Assembly: GCA_913776825.1 (NCBI GenBank) | Contig: CAJYPV010000027.1 | Span: 366,790-430,789 of the forward strand | Direction: 5' to 3' | Length of the DNA stretch: 64,000 nucleotides | DNA from: Burkholderiaceae bacterium | Lineage (GTDB): Bacteria > Pseudomonadota > Gammaproteobacteria > Burkholderiales > Burkholderiaceae_C | Shown here: in pieces, positions 8,753 through 18,213 of the stretch | Layout of the letters: the number at the start of each line of letters is the position of its first letter | Position numbering within the stretch: the first letter of the stretch is position 1 | Program-made: the position numbers and the translations under genes | Notes under the pieces: generated by a model | Seen by the model: only the letters and a program-made list of their open reading frames with translations | What the model was told of the DNA's origin: nothing | The model's database searches: none

Positions 8753-10687
8753 ATGAAACACACAGCTGATCGATTCTTGTCCGTGGCGGGCGTTGGCGCC
8801 GCGCCGGCCAGCGCCGAGCCGCGAGGTTTGTCGCCGGTCTTCGCCCGGCCCGCCACGGCGTCTCGCTGGGGAGCCAGGTCCCGGCTGGGCGCGCTCACCC
8901 TGCTGGCGGCCTGCGGCGCAGCGACCGCGCAGTCGTCGCCGGCGCCGGTGCCGGCCTCCAATGTCGGTGCCGCCGCGACAGCGCCGGCCGACCGTCCTGA
9001 GAGCACCATGGTTCAGCTCATCCGCGGCCTGATGAAAAGTGGCGCGCTCACCAAGGACGTGGGCGAGGCGCTGCTCGCGCAGGCGCAGACCGAGGCCTTC
9101 GCGCAGCAGCAGACGCAACGCAAGCTCGCCGCCGTGGCGCCCGTCGGCGAGACCCCGCCCACGCCGGTCGGGGCCGTGGCTGCGGCCGCGGCGGGATCCG
9201 TCACCACGCGCACCGAGCGCGGCGATGTGCGGGTGACCTATGTGCCGGAGACGGTGAAGGATCAGATCCGTCAGGAGCTGCGCGGCGAGGTGATGGCCCA
9301 GGCCAAGGCCGAAGGCTGGGCCGCGCCAAGCCAGATGCCGGAGTGGACCCGTGGGGTGCGGGTGGAAGGCGACGTCCGCATGCGCCATGAATCGCGGCTG
9401 TACAGCGGCAACAACAGCAACCAGGAGGTCAACTTCGCGGCCATCAATGCCGGCAATCCGTATGACGTGAACCCCAACACGACCGCCAGCCTGCCGCCGC
9501 TGATCAACACCCGCCAGGACCGCGGCAACCAATGGCGCGTGCGCGCCCGGCTGGGCGTGACGGCGGTGCTGTCGGAAGCGACGCAGGCGGGCGTGCGCAT
9601 CGCCACCGGCAGCGACGCGAGTCCGGTCTCCACCACCCAGACCCTGGGCGGGGGCCTGGAGAAGAAATCGATCTGGCTGGATCAGGCCTGGCTGTCGCAT
9701 TCGCCGATGACCGGTGTGACGCTCACCGGCGGCCGCTTCAGCAACCCGTTCGTGACGAGCGACCTGCTGTTCTCGTCCGACCTCAACCTGGACGGTGTCT
9801 CGGCGAACTTCCAACGCGCATGGGGCGCGAGTCGCTCGGTGGAGACCTTCGCGACGGTCGGCCTGATCCCGCTGGAATACCTCGCCAACGACTTTCCCAA
9901 GACCAGCCAGGACAAGACCTCGAGCAAGAACAAATGGCTGATGGGCCTGCAGGCCGGCGCGACCTGGAAGCTGGACCGCTCGAACCAGCTGCGCGGTGCG
10001 CTGGCGTACTACGACTTCCACCAGATCAGCGGCGAGCGCTCCGCACCGTGCGCGCTCTATGCGGGCGAGGATCACTGCAGCACCGATTGGTCGCGGCCGG
10101 CCTTCATGCAGCGCGGCAACACGATCATGTCGCTGCGCGAGGTCGCGCTCAATCCGCAGGATCCGGCCAACACGCCGATGCCGCAGTTCTTCGGGCTGGC
10201 CTCGCGCTTCCGCCTGGCCGATGTGAACCTGCGCTGGGACACCCGCGTGGCGGGCGACCAGGGGCTGCGCCTCGACCTGAATCTGCTGCGCAACCTGGCC
10301 TATGACGCAGACGAGATGTTCAGCCGCGCACGCGGCAACATCCTCAACAACTTCGATGGTTCCGGCGGCACCGGCCGCGCCGCATTCCGCAGTGGCGGCA
10401 ATGCCTATCAGATGATGGCCACGTTCGGCGCGCCCGCGCCGGAACAGCGCGGCGACTGGAACGTGTTCGCCGGCTACAAGCGCATCGAGCCCGATGCCCT
10501 GCCGGATGGGTTCAATGACAGCACCTTCCACGGCGGCGGCACGAATGCGCGCGGCTTCATCGTCGGCGGCGCCTATGCCTTCGACCGCAAGGCCTGGTTC
10601 ACCGGCCGCTGGATCTCCACGAAGGAGGTCTATGGGCCGCCGCTGTCCATCGATACCTTGCAGCTCGACTTCCATGCCCGCTTCTGA
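8753..10687 (+). CDS. Putative porin of the ExbB/TonB-TPS locus
   Basis: This 644-residue predicted outer-membrane beta-barrel resembles the 'putative porin' family (Porin_5 type). After a long N terminus a hydrophobic signal segment ends near ATAQ (about residue 60); LAAC inside it could also be read as a lipobox. A coiled/Ala-Gln-rich linker (about 80-170) precedes the barrel, which contains amphipathic strands (WTRGVRVEGDVRMRHESRLY, QWRVRARLGVTA) and ends in Phe, the usual Omp insertion signal. The first ATG at 8753 is used; no strong ribosome-binding site separates it from alternatives. Position after TonB suggests it is the outer-membrane partner of the energised complex (inference). Confidence 0.82.
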   Translation: MKHTADRFLSVAGVGAAPASAEPRGLSPVFARPATASRWGARSRLGALTLLAACGAATAQSSPAPVPASNVGAAATAPADRPESTMVQLIRGLMKSGALTKDVGEALLAQAQTEAFAQQQTQRKLAAVAPVGETPPTPVGAVAAAAAGSVTTRTERGDVRVTYVPETVKDQIRQELRGEVMAQAKAEGWAAPSQMPEWTRGVRVEGDVRMRHESRLYSGNNSNQEVNFAAINAGNPYDVNPNTTASLPPLINTRQDRGNQWRVRARLGVTAVLSEATQAGVRIATGSDASPVSTTQTLGGGLEKKSIWLDQAWLSHSPMTGVTLTGGRFSNPFVTSDLLFSSDLNLDGVSANFQRAWGASRSVETFATVGLIPLEYLANDFPKTSQDKTSSKNKWLMGLQAGATWKLDRSNQLRGALAYYDFHQISGERSAPCALYAGEDHCSTDWSRPAFMQRGNTIMSLREVALNPQDPANTPMPQFFGLASRFRLADVNLRWDTRVAGDQGLRLDLNLLRNLAYDADEMFSRARGNILNNFDGSGGTGRAAFRSGGNAYQMMATFGAPAPEQRGDWNVFAGYKRIEPDALPDGFNDSTFHGGGTNARGFIVGGAYAFDRKAWFTGRWISTKEVYGPPLSIDTLQLDFHARF

Positions 10688-10697
10688 GGACACCGCC

Positions 10698-11417
10698 ATG
10701 TCTTACCCCCAGATGCCCCGTCCCCTCCTGCCGCCGTTGATGCTCGCGTGGGTCTTGGCGCTGCCCGTCGCGATGAGCGCGGCCGGGCCCGCCTGCGCCC
10801 AATCCGCGCCATCGATGGAGGAGCGCCTGCGCACCCAGCTGCGCGCCACCACGCTGCAACTGCAGACGGCGCAGAACGAGCTGGCCGCGCTGAAGGCGGC
10901 CGGCGCGCCGCGTCCGGCCTCGACGCCGGCGGACCATGGCGCTGAACTGGCGGCGTTGCGTCGCGAGCTGGCGGACAGCCGCGCCGCGCTGGCGCGCGAG
11001 CGCGAGACCGCCGCCCAGGGCGGGCAGCGCGCGGCCGAGGCGCAGTCGGCGGCCGAGGCCTCGGTGGCGCGGGCGAGCGCTCAGGTGGGGCAGTTCCGCG
11101 ATGCCTACAACGAGCTGCTGAAACTGGCCCGTGCCGCCGATGCCGAGGCCCAACGCCTGAAGGCGGTCGCGGATCGCCAATCCCTGGCGCTGACCCAATG
11201 CCAGGCGCAAAACGACCAGCTCCATGCCGTCGGCCTGGAGCTGTTGACGGCCTACGAGACGCTGGACACCCGAACGGTCATGACCGCCCGCCAGCCATTC
11301 GCCGCCAGGGCGCGCGTCCGGCTGGACGAGATCGCCCAGCAGTATGGCGACCGGCTGCATGCCGGGCGATTCGATCCGCGCGCCGTCGCGGAGCCCGCGC
11401 CAGCCGGTGGACAGTGA
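10698..11417 (+). CDS. Periplasmic coiled-coil protein of unknown function
   Basis: This 239-residue protein starts at ATG 10698, eight bases after the porin stop, with an N-terminal signal peptide ending near CAQSA. The body (about 42-200) is an Ala/Leu/Glu/Arg/Gln-rich heptad pattern (TTLQLQTAQNELAALKAA) that predicts long coiled coils. The tail is less structured. I do not recognise a family. Tight spacing makes it the last gene of the TpsB-ExbB-ExbD-TonB-porin operon, where it could be a periplasmic scaffold. This start was chosen because frames reaching further upstream run inside the porin gene. Confidence 0.75.
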   Translation: MSYPQMPRPLLPPLMLAWVLALPVAMSAAGPACAQSAPSMEERLRTQLRATTLQLQTAQNELAALKAAGAPRPASTPADHGAELAALRRELADSRAALARERETAAQGGQRAAEAQSAAEASVARASAQVGQFRDAYNELLKLARAADAEAQRLKAVADRQSLALTQCQAQNDQLHAVGLELLTAYETLDTRTVMTARQPFAARARVRLDEIAQQYGDRLHAGRFDPRAVAEPAPAGGQ

Positions 11418-11539
11418 CCGCCGGACCACGAGGCGCGTCGCTGACAGGTTCGCCCGTCGCTTTCACTCGCGCTCATGACGTTGACATCGAGCCCGGCCCA
11501 GACCCGGCCGCGACCCTTTCAGCCTCCACGAACATCACC

Positions 11540-12193
11540 ATGACGCCACCACTTGAATCGTCGTCGACCCCGGCGACCCCGTCCGCGCCCGCCATCCCCG
11601 ACACGTCATCCATCGCCGCGACCGGTGAGACGCTGTTGACCGGCCTCGATGCGGCCAGCGTGGCCGACGCCATCCGCGCTGCGGGCTGCGCGGTCACGCC
11701 GGTCGAGCGCGACGGCATCGTCCATCTGCAAAGTGCCAGCCACGGCGTGGGCTTTCAGGTGCTGTGGGGCAATCGTCTGTCAGCCGGTTCCTATGCGGAC
11801 CTGACGCTGAGCTGTGCCATGCGCTTGCACTCCGGCGACTTGCCGGAGGGGCTGCTCAACGACTGGCATCGCGCCAAGCGTTTCGCGCGGGCGGCGCAGC
11901 ATGGCGAGTTTGTCGCGCTGGAACTGGACATCGTCGCCGCTGGCGGCATCAGCCCGACGCACCTGCGGCTGATGGTGCAGCTGTGGATGCAGATGATGGG
12001 CGAGTTCTTCCTCCATCTGCGCCACTACGCCAGCCGCGAGGCCAATCACCCGGCCACTCATCCAGCCAGGCATCAAGCGGATCATCAGGCCGCTCATCCG
12101 GTCGCTCATGAGACCGCTCATGGGGCCGCTCATGAGTCCGACCGGACCGCCTTGCCGCCCGACCGCCTCAGCCCATCGCCGGCTCCAGCTTGA
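11540..12193 (+). CDS. YbjN-domain protein with histidine-repeat tail
   Basis: This 217-residue protein has a disordered Thr/Pro/Ser-rich N terminus (1-35) and a YbjN-like domain (about 40-160; SHGVGFQVLWGNR, HRAKRFARAA, ALELDIVAAGGI), a fold also found in type III chaperones. The tail is unusual: histidine recurs exactly every fourth residue from His170 to His198 (eight His). It could bind metal, but that is inference. The last 26 bases overlap the convergent chemotaxis receptor gene. ATG 11540 is preferred because upstream in-frame codons fall in the coiled-coil gene. Confidence 0.8.
   Translation: MTPPLESSSTPATPSAPAIPDTSSIAATGETLLTGLDAASVADAIRAAGCAVTPVERDGIVHLQSASHGVGFQVLWGNRLSAGSYADLTLSCAMRLHSGDLPEGLLNDWHRAKRFARAAQHGEFVALELDIVAAGGISPTHLRLMVQLWMQMMGEFFLHLRHYASREANHPATHPARHQADHQAAHPVAHETAHGAAHESDRTALPPDRLSPSPAPA
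12047..12133 (+). repeat. Degenerate 12-bp tandem repeat encoding the H-x-x-x tail
   Basis: About seven units of roughly GCCNCTCATNNG lie inside the YbjN-like gene. Each unit adds four residues with one His. The 12-bp period keeps the frame, so copy number can change without disrupting the protein. Confidence 0.8.
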
Positions 12194-13727
12194 ACGCACT
12201 GACCGCATCGACCAGCATGCGCGCCTGCTGACTGAGGCTGTCCGCCGCGGCGGCGGATTGCTCCACCAGCGCCGCGTTCTGCTGGGTGGTTTCGTCCAGC
12301 TCCGCCACCGCGGAATTGATCTGGATGATGTCGCGGCTCTGCGCCTGGGAGACCTGTCCCAGCTCGCTGATCAGGCTCACCACGCTCATCACCTGCGAGC
12401 GGATGTCCTGCATGCTGTTGCCCGCCGTGCCGACCAGCCGCGAACCGGCTTCCACCTTGTCGACATTGCTGGTGATCAGCTGCTTGATCTCTCGCGCCGC
12501 CGTGGCCGAACGCTGCGCCAGGCTGCGCACTTCCGAGGCCACCACCGCGAAGCCGCGGCCCGCCTCGCCGGCGCGTGCGGCTTCCACCGCGGCATTCAGC
12601 GCCAGGATGTTGGTCTGGAACGCGATGCCATCGATGACGCTGACGATGTCGCCAATCCGCTTGCTGGCCTCGTTGATGTCGGTCATGGTGTGGATGACTT
12701 CGCCCATGACTTCCGCGCCGCGCTGGGCCGCACCATTCGCAGCCGTGGCGAAATCGGTGGCCTGGCGCGCGGTCTCGGCGCTGTGGCTCACCGTGCCGCT
12801 CAACTGCTCCATCGACGCCGCCGTCTGCTGCAGGCTGCTGGCCTGGCGCTCGGTGCGCTGCGACAGATCGCCATTGCCCACCGCGATCTGGCCCGCGCCG
12901 GTGGCGACGGAATCGCTGCTGGCGCGCACCACGCCGACCAGGCGCCGCAAGGCCTCCTGCATCTGCTGCAGCGAGACCATCAGCTGGCCGACCTCATCAC
13001 GCGATTCGGCCTCGATGTGGGAGCTCAGATCGCCCTTGGCAATGCGCTGGGTGATGTGCATCGCCGCAAGCAGCGGGCGAGTGACGCTGCGGGCCATCCA
13101 GCCCGCGATGCCTGCGCCGAAGAAGGCGGACAGCGACAGCAAGCCCACCATGGCCCAGGCGGCGCGCTGGATGGTGGTGTCGGCATCGGCGCTGGCCTGT
13201 TCCATGGCCTTGCGCTGCAGGGCGATCAGCTCATCGAGCGCCGCGAAGTAGGCGGTCTGGGCCTGGCTCACGTCGCCGACCAAGGCATCCCGCGCGGCTT
13301 CGTTCTTGCCTTCCAGCCCGAGCTTGATGGCGGGATTGACCGCTTTGACATAGGCCTCACGCGTTTGCGTCACCCGCGACAGCAACTCGCTGCCGGCGTC
13401 TGCGGCCAGTTGGACCTGCAGTTGCTTGAGCAGCTCCTGCGTCGAACTGCGGTTGGCGTCGATGCGTTCCTTTTCGCGCTGCTTGGCGGCGGGATCGGTC
13501 AGCAGCGCGATGTTGCGGGCCACGCGGGCCGTGACGTTGACGTTGTCCTTGAGGCTGCTGAGCAGCGTCACCACCACCATGTGTTTGCCGGTCAGCTCAT
13601 GCATCTGGGCGCCAACCTCTTTCAAGGCGACCCGACCGAAGCCCGCGACCGCCATGCTCATGACGATCAGCAGCGCAAAACCCAGACGCATCCGTGTCGC
13701 AATCGACCGGTCTTTCAATGCTTGCAT
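12168..13727 (-). CDS. Methyl-accepting chemotaxis protein with 4HB sensor
   Basis: This 519-residue inner-membrane chemoreceptor has TM1 at about 15-33, a four-helix-bundle periplasmic sensor (about 35-188), TM2 at about 189-212, a HAMP domain (about 212-265) and a cytoplasmic coiled coil with the conserved hairpin tip (IAFQTNILALNAAVEAARAG). It should signal to CheA/CheW. There is no C-terminal CheR-binding pentapeptide; the protein ends ...KLEPAMG. The ribosome-binding site AGGGAG lies six to seven bases before ATG. Its 3' end overlaps the convergent YbjN-like gene. The ligand cannot be told from sequence. Confidence 0.95.
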   Translation of the reverse strand: MQALKDRSIATRMRLGFALLIVMSMAVAGFGRVALKEVGAQMHELTGKHMVVVTLLSSLKDNVNVTARVARNIALLTDPAAKQREKERIDANRSSTQELLKQLQVQLAADAGSELLSRVTQTREAYVKAVNPAIKLGLEGKNEAARDALVGDVSQAQTAYFAALDELIALQRKAMEQASADADTTIQRAAWAMVGLLSLSAFFGAGIAGWMARSVTRPLLAAMHITQRIAKGDLSSHIEAESRDEVGQLMVSLQQMQEALRRLVGVVRASSDSVATGAGQIAVGNGDLSQRTERQASSLQQTAASMEQLSGTVSHSAETARQATDFATAANGAAQRGAEVMGEVIHTMTDINEASKRIGDIVSVIDGIAFQTNILALNAAVEAARAGEAGRGFAVVASEVRSLAQRSATAAREIKQLITSNVDKVEAGSRLVGTAGNSMQDIRSQVMSVVSLISELGQVSQAQSRDIIQINSAVAELDETTQQNAALVEQSAAAADSLSQQARMLVDAVSAFKLEPAMG

Positions 13728-13923
13728 GACAGCTCCCTGAAATGAGAGACGGCATGGCCCGGGAAGTGCCCGGTGGGAAGGTGGCCGTCATCGCCGTCCC
13801 GATTTCCCCTTCTTATTCGCTGATTGTGCGGAGTTCGCCATCCTCGCCACAATGGGGCCGGGCGGCCATCGGGCCGGTTTTCCGCGAAGGATTTCATGAG
13901 TGGCGATGGGATCGCCACCGCCT

Positions 13924-16900
13924 TCAAGCGCCGTGACCAGCGGCCTCCAGCGCGTCCTGAATCGCTCTGGCCAACTGCATCAGCTCCGCATTGATCGCCT
14001 GCGCTGCCGCCAGGCAGAGGTCGTCATCGCCACCCGTGCGCTTGAGCCGCGCTTCCAGATCGCGCAGGCGGTTTTCCAGCGGCGTGGCACCGACCGCGCC
14101 GCAGGCGCCGCGCAGCGAATGAGCGACGGTCAGCCAGCGCTGGGTGCGGTCCGGCGGCGCACTGTTCATCAGCTCCGGCGAGCCCCCCACATAGCGGGCG
14201 GAGAAGCGCTTCAGCACCCGGGTGAAGGCCACCATGTTGCCGCCGATGCCCTTGAGCGCGAGCGGCAGGTCCATCTCGGGAATGCGGGCGAGGTGATCTT
14301 CCAGCGGCTCGGTGTCGGACGTCATTGCCGCACCGACGGGTGCGCCCGGGGCGGGATCGTCGGTGGCGGACTGGCCGTTGGGCAGCCAGCGCATCAGCGC
14401 CCGATACAGCAGCAACGGATCGACCGGTTTGGCGATGTGGTCGTTCATGCCGGCATTCAGGCAGGCCACGCGGTCCTCGCCGAATGCATTGGCGGTCATG
14501 GCGACGATGGGCGGCTGGGCGCCCGCTGCGCTGCGGATGCGGCGCGTGGCCTCCAGGCCATCCATGCGCGGCATCTGCACATCCATGAGGATCAGGTCGA
14601 ACGCGCTGGCCTGCGCCTGACTCACGGCGGCCGCGCCGTCGGCCACCACCTCGACCACCAGGCCGGCCGAGGTCAGCAACTCTTTCGCGACCTCCTGGTT
14701 GATCGGGTTGTCCTCGGCCAGCAGCACGCGTCGGCCGCTGTGTTGGCGCTGCAGTGCCTGCAGCGCAGCCTCTTCGGTGGCCAGCGAGGAGGCTGCGGTC
14801 GGCGTTGGCACCATCGCCGGCTTGGGCGTCGGCCAGGACGGGCGCACCGAGGTTGCGCCGCTGGCCGCGGTGACGGCGGCGACAAGCGACGTGGCGTCGG
14901 GCGCAGATGCGGGCGAAGGCGCTGACGGAAGCGGATCGAAATGGCGGGCGTGCACCTCTTCCCGTTGCTCCCGCTGATCCAGTGCGCGGATCGCGTCCGC
15001 CGTGGAGCGCGGCGCGGCGGGCTCCACCGTCTCCTGGCGCAGCAGCCGGCTGATGGTCTCGCACAGCGCGGTCGGCGTCACCGGCTTGGCCAGCACCGCA
15101 CCGAATCCGGCGGCCTTGGCCTGCGTGCGCAAGCCGGGTTCGTCATAGGCGGTGACCAGCAGGCAGGGCGGGCGGGCGTCATTCAGCACGCGCTGCAGCT
15201 CGGTCAGCGTCGCGAAGCCGTCCAGCGGCGCCATGCGCCAGTCGATCACCATCACATCGAAGCGTCGTCCGGCCGTGGCTTCGCTGGCCGCATGGCTGGC
15301 TGCATGGCGGCCGGTGAGGTGGCCATCCACCGTCATGCCCAGCACCCGCAGCGCGTCGGCGATCGCTTCCAGCGATTCGGGCAGGTCATCGACCACCAGC
15401 GCGCGTCGACCGCGCAGGCGGCCGCGCATCTGGTCGGGATCGGCCGTGGTGGCGCGGTCCACCGAGGCGGTGAACCAGAAGGTGCTGCCCACGCCCGGCT
15501 GGCTCTCCAGACCCACCTCGCCGCCCATCAGGCCCGCGATGTGGCGCGTGAGCGCCAGGCCCAGCCCGGTGCCGCCGAAACGGCGGGTGGTGGAGAGATC
15601 GGCCTGTTCGAAGGCGCTGAAGAGCGAGCCCTGACGCTCCGGCGGGATGCCGATGCCGGAATCCCGCACCTCGAAGCGCAGCGCCAACTGGCTGCCCTGG
15701 TCTTCCTCCAGCTGGCCGCGCAGTCGCACCCAGCCGCGCTCGGTGAACTTGACCGCATTGGCGACCAGATTGATCAGCGCCTGCGCCAGCCGCTTCGGAT
15801 CGCCGCGCATGCGTTCCGGCAGATGGTCGGTGTCCAGCACCAGTTCGAGACCCTTCGCATGGGCCTCTTCGCCGACCATCTCGAGAACGCCGGCGAGCAG
15901 CTCATCGCGAGAGAACTCGATGTTCTCCAGCACCATCTTGCCGGCCTCGATCTTGGACAGGTCGAGGATGTCGTTGATGACCTGCAGCAGATGCTGCGCC
16001 GCGCGCTCGATCTTGTGCAGCCGATCCTGTTGCTGCGGGTCGCGGTTGTCCCGTCGCATCAGGTGGGTGAGGCCGATGATGGCGTTCATCGGCGTCCGGA
16101 TCTCGTGGCTCATGTTGGCCAGGAAGGCGCTCTTGGCGCGATTGGCCACTTCGGCTTGTTCGCGTGCCTCGATCAGGTCGGCGGTGCGGGTGGTGACCAG
16201 CGACTCCAGCTGATCGCTGTGCATCTTGAGCTGGTTCTCGTAGTGCAGCCGCTGCAGCTCCGAGCGCGCCACGCGGATGCCCAGGGCCAGGTCATGCGAG
16301 GCCTCTTCCAGCACCTCGATCGTGCCGGCATCGAAGACGTTCTCCTCGCCCGCGCAGATGTTGAGCACGCCCAGGATCTGGCCGTCGACATCCAGCGGCA
16401 GGGACAAGGTCGAGCGGCAGCCGCGTGCCAGCGCGCCGGCGCCCCACACCTCGTCGGCGGCGCGTGTGTCGGACTGGGTCCAGACCTGCAGACGGCGATC
16501 ACGGATCGCTCGCCCGACCGGGCCGAGGCCCTGCTCGGTGTGGTCCCAGGTCACATGCAGGCCATCCAGCAGCCCGGGCTCGACGCCATACATCGCCATC
16601 AGGCGCACGCTGCCGTCCGGCTCGGCATAACCGACCCAGGCAATGCGGAACTGCCCCGCTTCGATGATGGCGCGGCACATCTGATCGAGCAGGGCGGCCT
16701 CGTCATGACGCTGCAGCAAGGTGCGGTTGCCCGCAGACAGCACCCGCAGCGCGCGGTTGCTCGATTCCAGACGCGCTTCGCGCTCCTCGATCTGTTCGGC
16801 GGCTTCGTCGATGGAGCGCGCCAGGTCGCCGATCTCATCGCGTCCGTGCGGCAGACCGGTGCGCGCGCCGCGTTCGCCGGCGCGCTGGCGGGTGACCAGA

Positions 16901-17904
16901 TCCGCCAGATGCTGCAGTGGGCGGACGAACCAGCGGTCCAGCCCCAGCAGCAGGGCCGTGCCGGTGGCCAGCAAGACGCCGAGCAGCCAGCCGATGGCGG
17001 TGAGCGCCTCGCGGCGCGGCGGCGCTTCGATCGCGGCCATGGAGGTGGCCAGCACCAGCTGATAGCGGCTGCCGGCGCCGGCCCGCAGCAGCGGCACATG
17101 GGCGATCATGCGGCGCTCGCCGGCGCGGTTGACGGCTTCGATCACGCCGGATTGACCACTGCCCACCCGCTCCGTCAGCAGGCCGCTGCCCAGCGGTGTG
17201 CCGGTCCATTGCTCCGGATCGGGATAGCGGGCGACGATGGTGCCGCGCCCGTCGACGATGGTCAGCGCCTCGCCCTGCAGACGGTCGCTGGCGGCCACGG
17301 TGCGCGCCAGCCAGTTGAGATTGAGGCCGCCGTAATACACCGCCAGGACCTTGCCGTCCGCATCACGCCGCGCCTTGCTGAGGGTGACGGTGGGACGGCC
17401 CAGGGTGCGGCTGATGGTCACATCGCCCACCGCGATGCCCTTGGACGTCAGCGCCTGCTTGAACCAGCCGCGATCGGCGAAGTTCAGCGGCTTGCCTGGC
17501 TGGATGGCGGAACACAGCCGGTCGCCTTCGGGATTGGTGACGCCGAACTGGTCATAGTCCGGCTGATGCTTGAGCAGCTCACCCAATTGGGCATTGCAGG
17601 CGTCGATCGTCGCGCCAGCGCTCGGCAGCGGCCCGGCCATCAGCGCATCCAGGAGCGCATCCGCACGTTCGACGAGGATGTCCTGCTTCGCGGCAATCAA
17701 CTGCACCCGCACCAGCAACTGGTTCTCGGCCGCACGGATCTGCTTGTTCCAGTCGTCGATCAGATGCCAGGCGAGCAAGCCGCCCAGCGCGGAAAACGCC
17801 AACAGCACCAGACCAATGACGCGGGAACGCAATCGCAGTCGCCATGGCCATCGCAGTCGGGGAGAAGAGGGGCGCGAATCGAGTGGCAATGCAGTCACCG
17901 GCAT
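13924..17904 (-). CDS. Hybrid sensor histidine kinase (Cache-HAMP-GAF-HisKA-HATPase-REC-REC-HPt)
   Basis: This 1,326-residue phosphorelay kinase has TM1 at about 28-47, a periplasmic Cache-like sensor (about 48-295; DRGWFKQAL), TM2 at about 300-323, HAMP, then GAF (about 395-560). HisKA follows with His600 in SHEIRTPMN, then HATPase with the NLVANAVKFTERG and GTGLGLA boxes. Receiver 1 has phospho-acceptor Asp888 (VIDWRM), receiver 2 has Asp1108 (LMDVQMPRMDG), and the HPt domain has His1262 (AHSLRG). All catalytic residues look intact, so a full internal relay is expected. No dedicated output regulator is adjacent; the chemotaxis receptor upstream on the same strand is a separate unit. Confidence 0.95.
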   Translation of the reverse strand: MPVTALPLDSRPSSPRLRWPWRLRLRSRVIGLVLLAFSALGGLLAWHLIDDWNKQIRAAENQLLVRVQLIAAKQDILVERADALLDALMAGPLPSAGATIDACNAQLGELLKHQPDYDQFGVTNPEGDRLCSAIQPGKPLNFADRGWFKQALTSKGIAVGDVTISRTLGRPTVTLSKARRDADGKVLAVYYGGLNLNWLARTVAASDRLQGEALTIVDGRGTIVARYPDPEQWTGTPLGSGLLTERVGSGQSGVIEAVNRAGERRMIAHVPLLRAGAGSRYQLVLATSMAAIEAPPRREALTAIGWLLGVLLATGTALLLGLDRWFVRPLQHLADLVTRQRAGERGARTGLPHGRDEIGDLARSIDEAAEQIEEREARLESSNRALRVLSAGNRTLLQRHDEAALLDQMCRAIIEAGQFRIAWVGYAEPDGSVRLMAMYGVEPGLLDGLHVTWDHTEQGLGPVGRAIRDRRLQVWTQSDTRAADEVWGAGALARGCRSTLSLPLDVDGQILGVLNICAGEENVFDAGTIEVLEEASHDLALGIRVARSELQRLHYENQLKMHSDQLESLVTTRTADLIEAREQAEVANRAKSAFLANMSHEIRTPMNAIIGLTHLMRRDNRDPQQQDRLHKIERAAQHLLQVINDILDLSKIEAGKMVLENIEFSRDELLAGVLEMVGEEAHAKGLELVLDTDHLPERMRGDPKRLAQALINLVANAVKFTERGWVRLRGQLEEDQGSQLALRFEVRDSGIGIPPERQGSLFSAFEQADLSTTRRFGGTGLGLALTRHIAGLMGGEVGLESQPGVGSTFWFTASVDRATTADPDQMRGRLRGRRALVVDDLPESLEAIADALRVLGMTVDGHLTGRHAASHAASEATAGRRFDVMVIDWRMAPLDGFATLTELQRVLNDARPPCLLVTAYDEPGLRTQAKAAGFGAVLAKPVTPTALCETISRLLRQETVEPAAPRSTADAIRALDQREQREEVHARHFDPLPSAPSPASAPDATSLVAAVTAASGATSVRPSWPTPKPAMVPTPTAASSLATEEAALQALQRQHSGRRVLLAEDNPINQEVAKELLTSAGLVVEVVADGAAAVSQAQASAFDLILMDVQMPRMDGLEATRRIRSAAGAQPPIVAMTANAFGEDRVACLNAGMNDHIAKPVDPLLLYRALMRWLPNGQSATDDPAPGAPVGAAMTSDTEPLEDHLARIPEMDLPLALKGIGGNMVAFTRVLKRFSARYVGGSPELMNSAPPDRTQRWLTVAHSLRGACGAVGATPLENRLRDLEARLKRTGGDDDLCLAAAQAINAELMQLARAIQDALEAAGHGA

Positions 17905-18213
17905 TCCCCCGGACCGAATGGCGAGGCAACGCAGGCAATGCAGGCGAGGGGGGCAGGGCAGTGATCCATGAGCTGACTCTCAGACGCACCAACGAATGAA
18001 CTCGATCTCGACTGGAGGCTTGCTGACCCCTCAAGCATCGCTGCCGGACGGCCGCGCCCTTTCGCGCGACGGCTGCGATTGATGATCCGCCAATTCAGAA
18101 TGTTCGTAAAGAGAAGTTGCCTGCGCGCTTCGTCTGCATCGGGGACAGCGCGGCGCGGCGATCTCACTGCCATTCGGCGTGAATCGGCCGGGCCGGTGGG
18201 TGCTGATTCAGGC
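17905..18213. other. Leader region between hybrid kinase and MerR gene
   Basis: This 309-bp stretch lies upstream of the kinase and downstream of the MerR-type gene, both on the minus strand. An AT-richer patch near 18080-18120 is a likely promoter zone for the kinase, but I cannot name its boxes. No RNA gene or repeat was recognised. Confidence 0.4.

Noticed and set aside
8587..8769. 60-residue frame with a hydrophobic helix overlapping the TonB-like stop (GTGA)
   Set aside because: Only one hydrophobic run and an Arg/Ser-rich tail, no ribosome-binding site of note, and it overlaps the porin start. More likely spacer sequence.
12047..12133. Short-period repeat as a possible CRISPR array
   Set aside because: The 12-bp units have no spacers, keep the reading frame and encode a His-repeat tail.
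12108..13745. 545-residue plus-strand frame opposite the chemotaxis receptor
   Set aside because: Antisense shadow in GC-rich DNA; the minus strand has a complete chemoreceptor with all motifs.
14941..17964. 1,007-residue plus-strand frame opposite the hybrid kinase
   Set aside because: Antisense shadow; the composition is His/Gln/Arg-rich without domains, while the other strand encodes an intact kinase.
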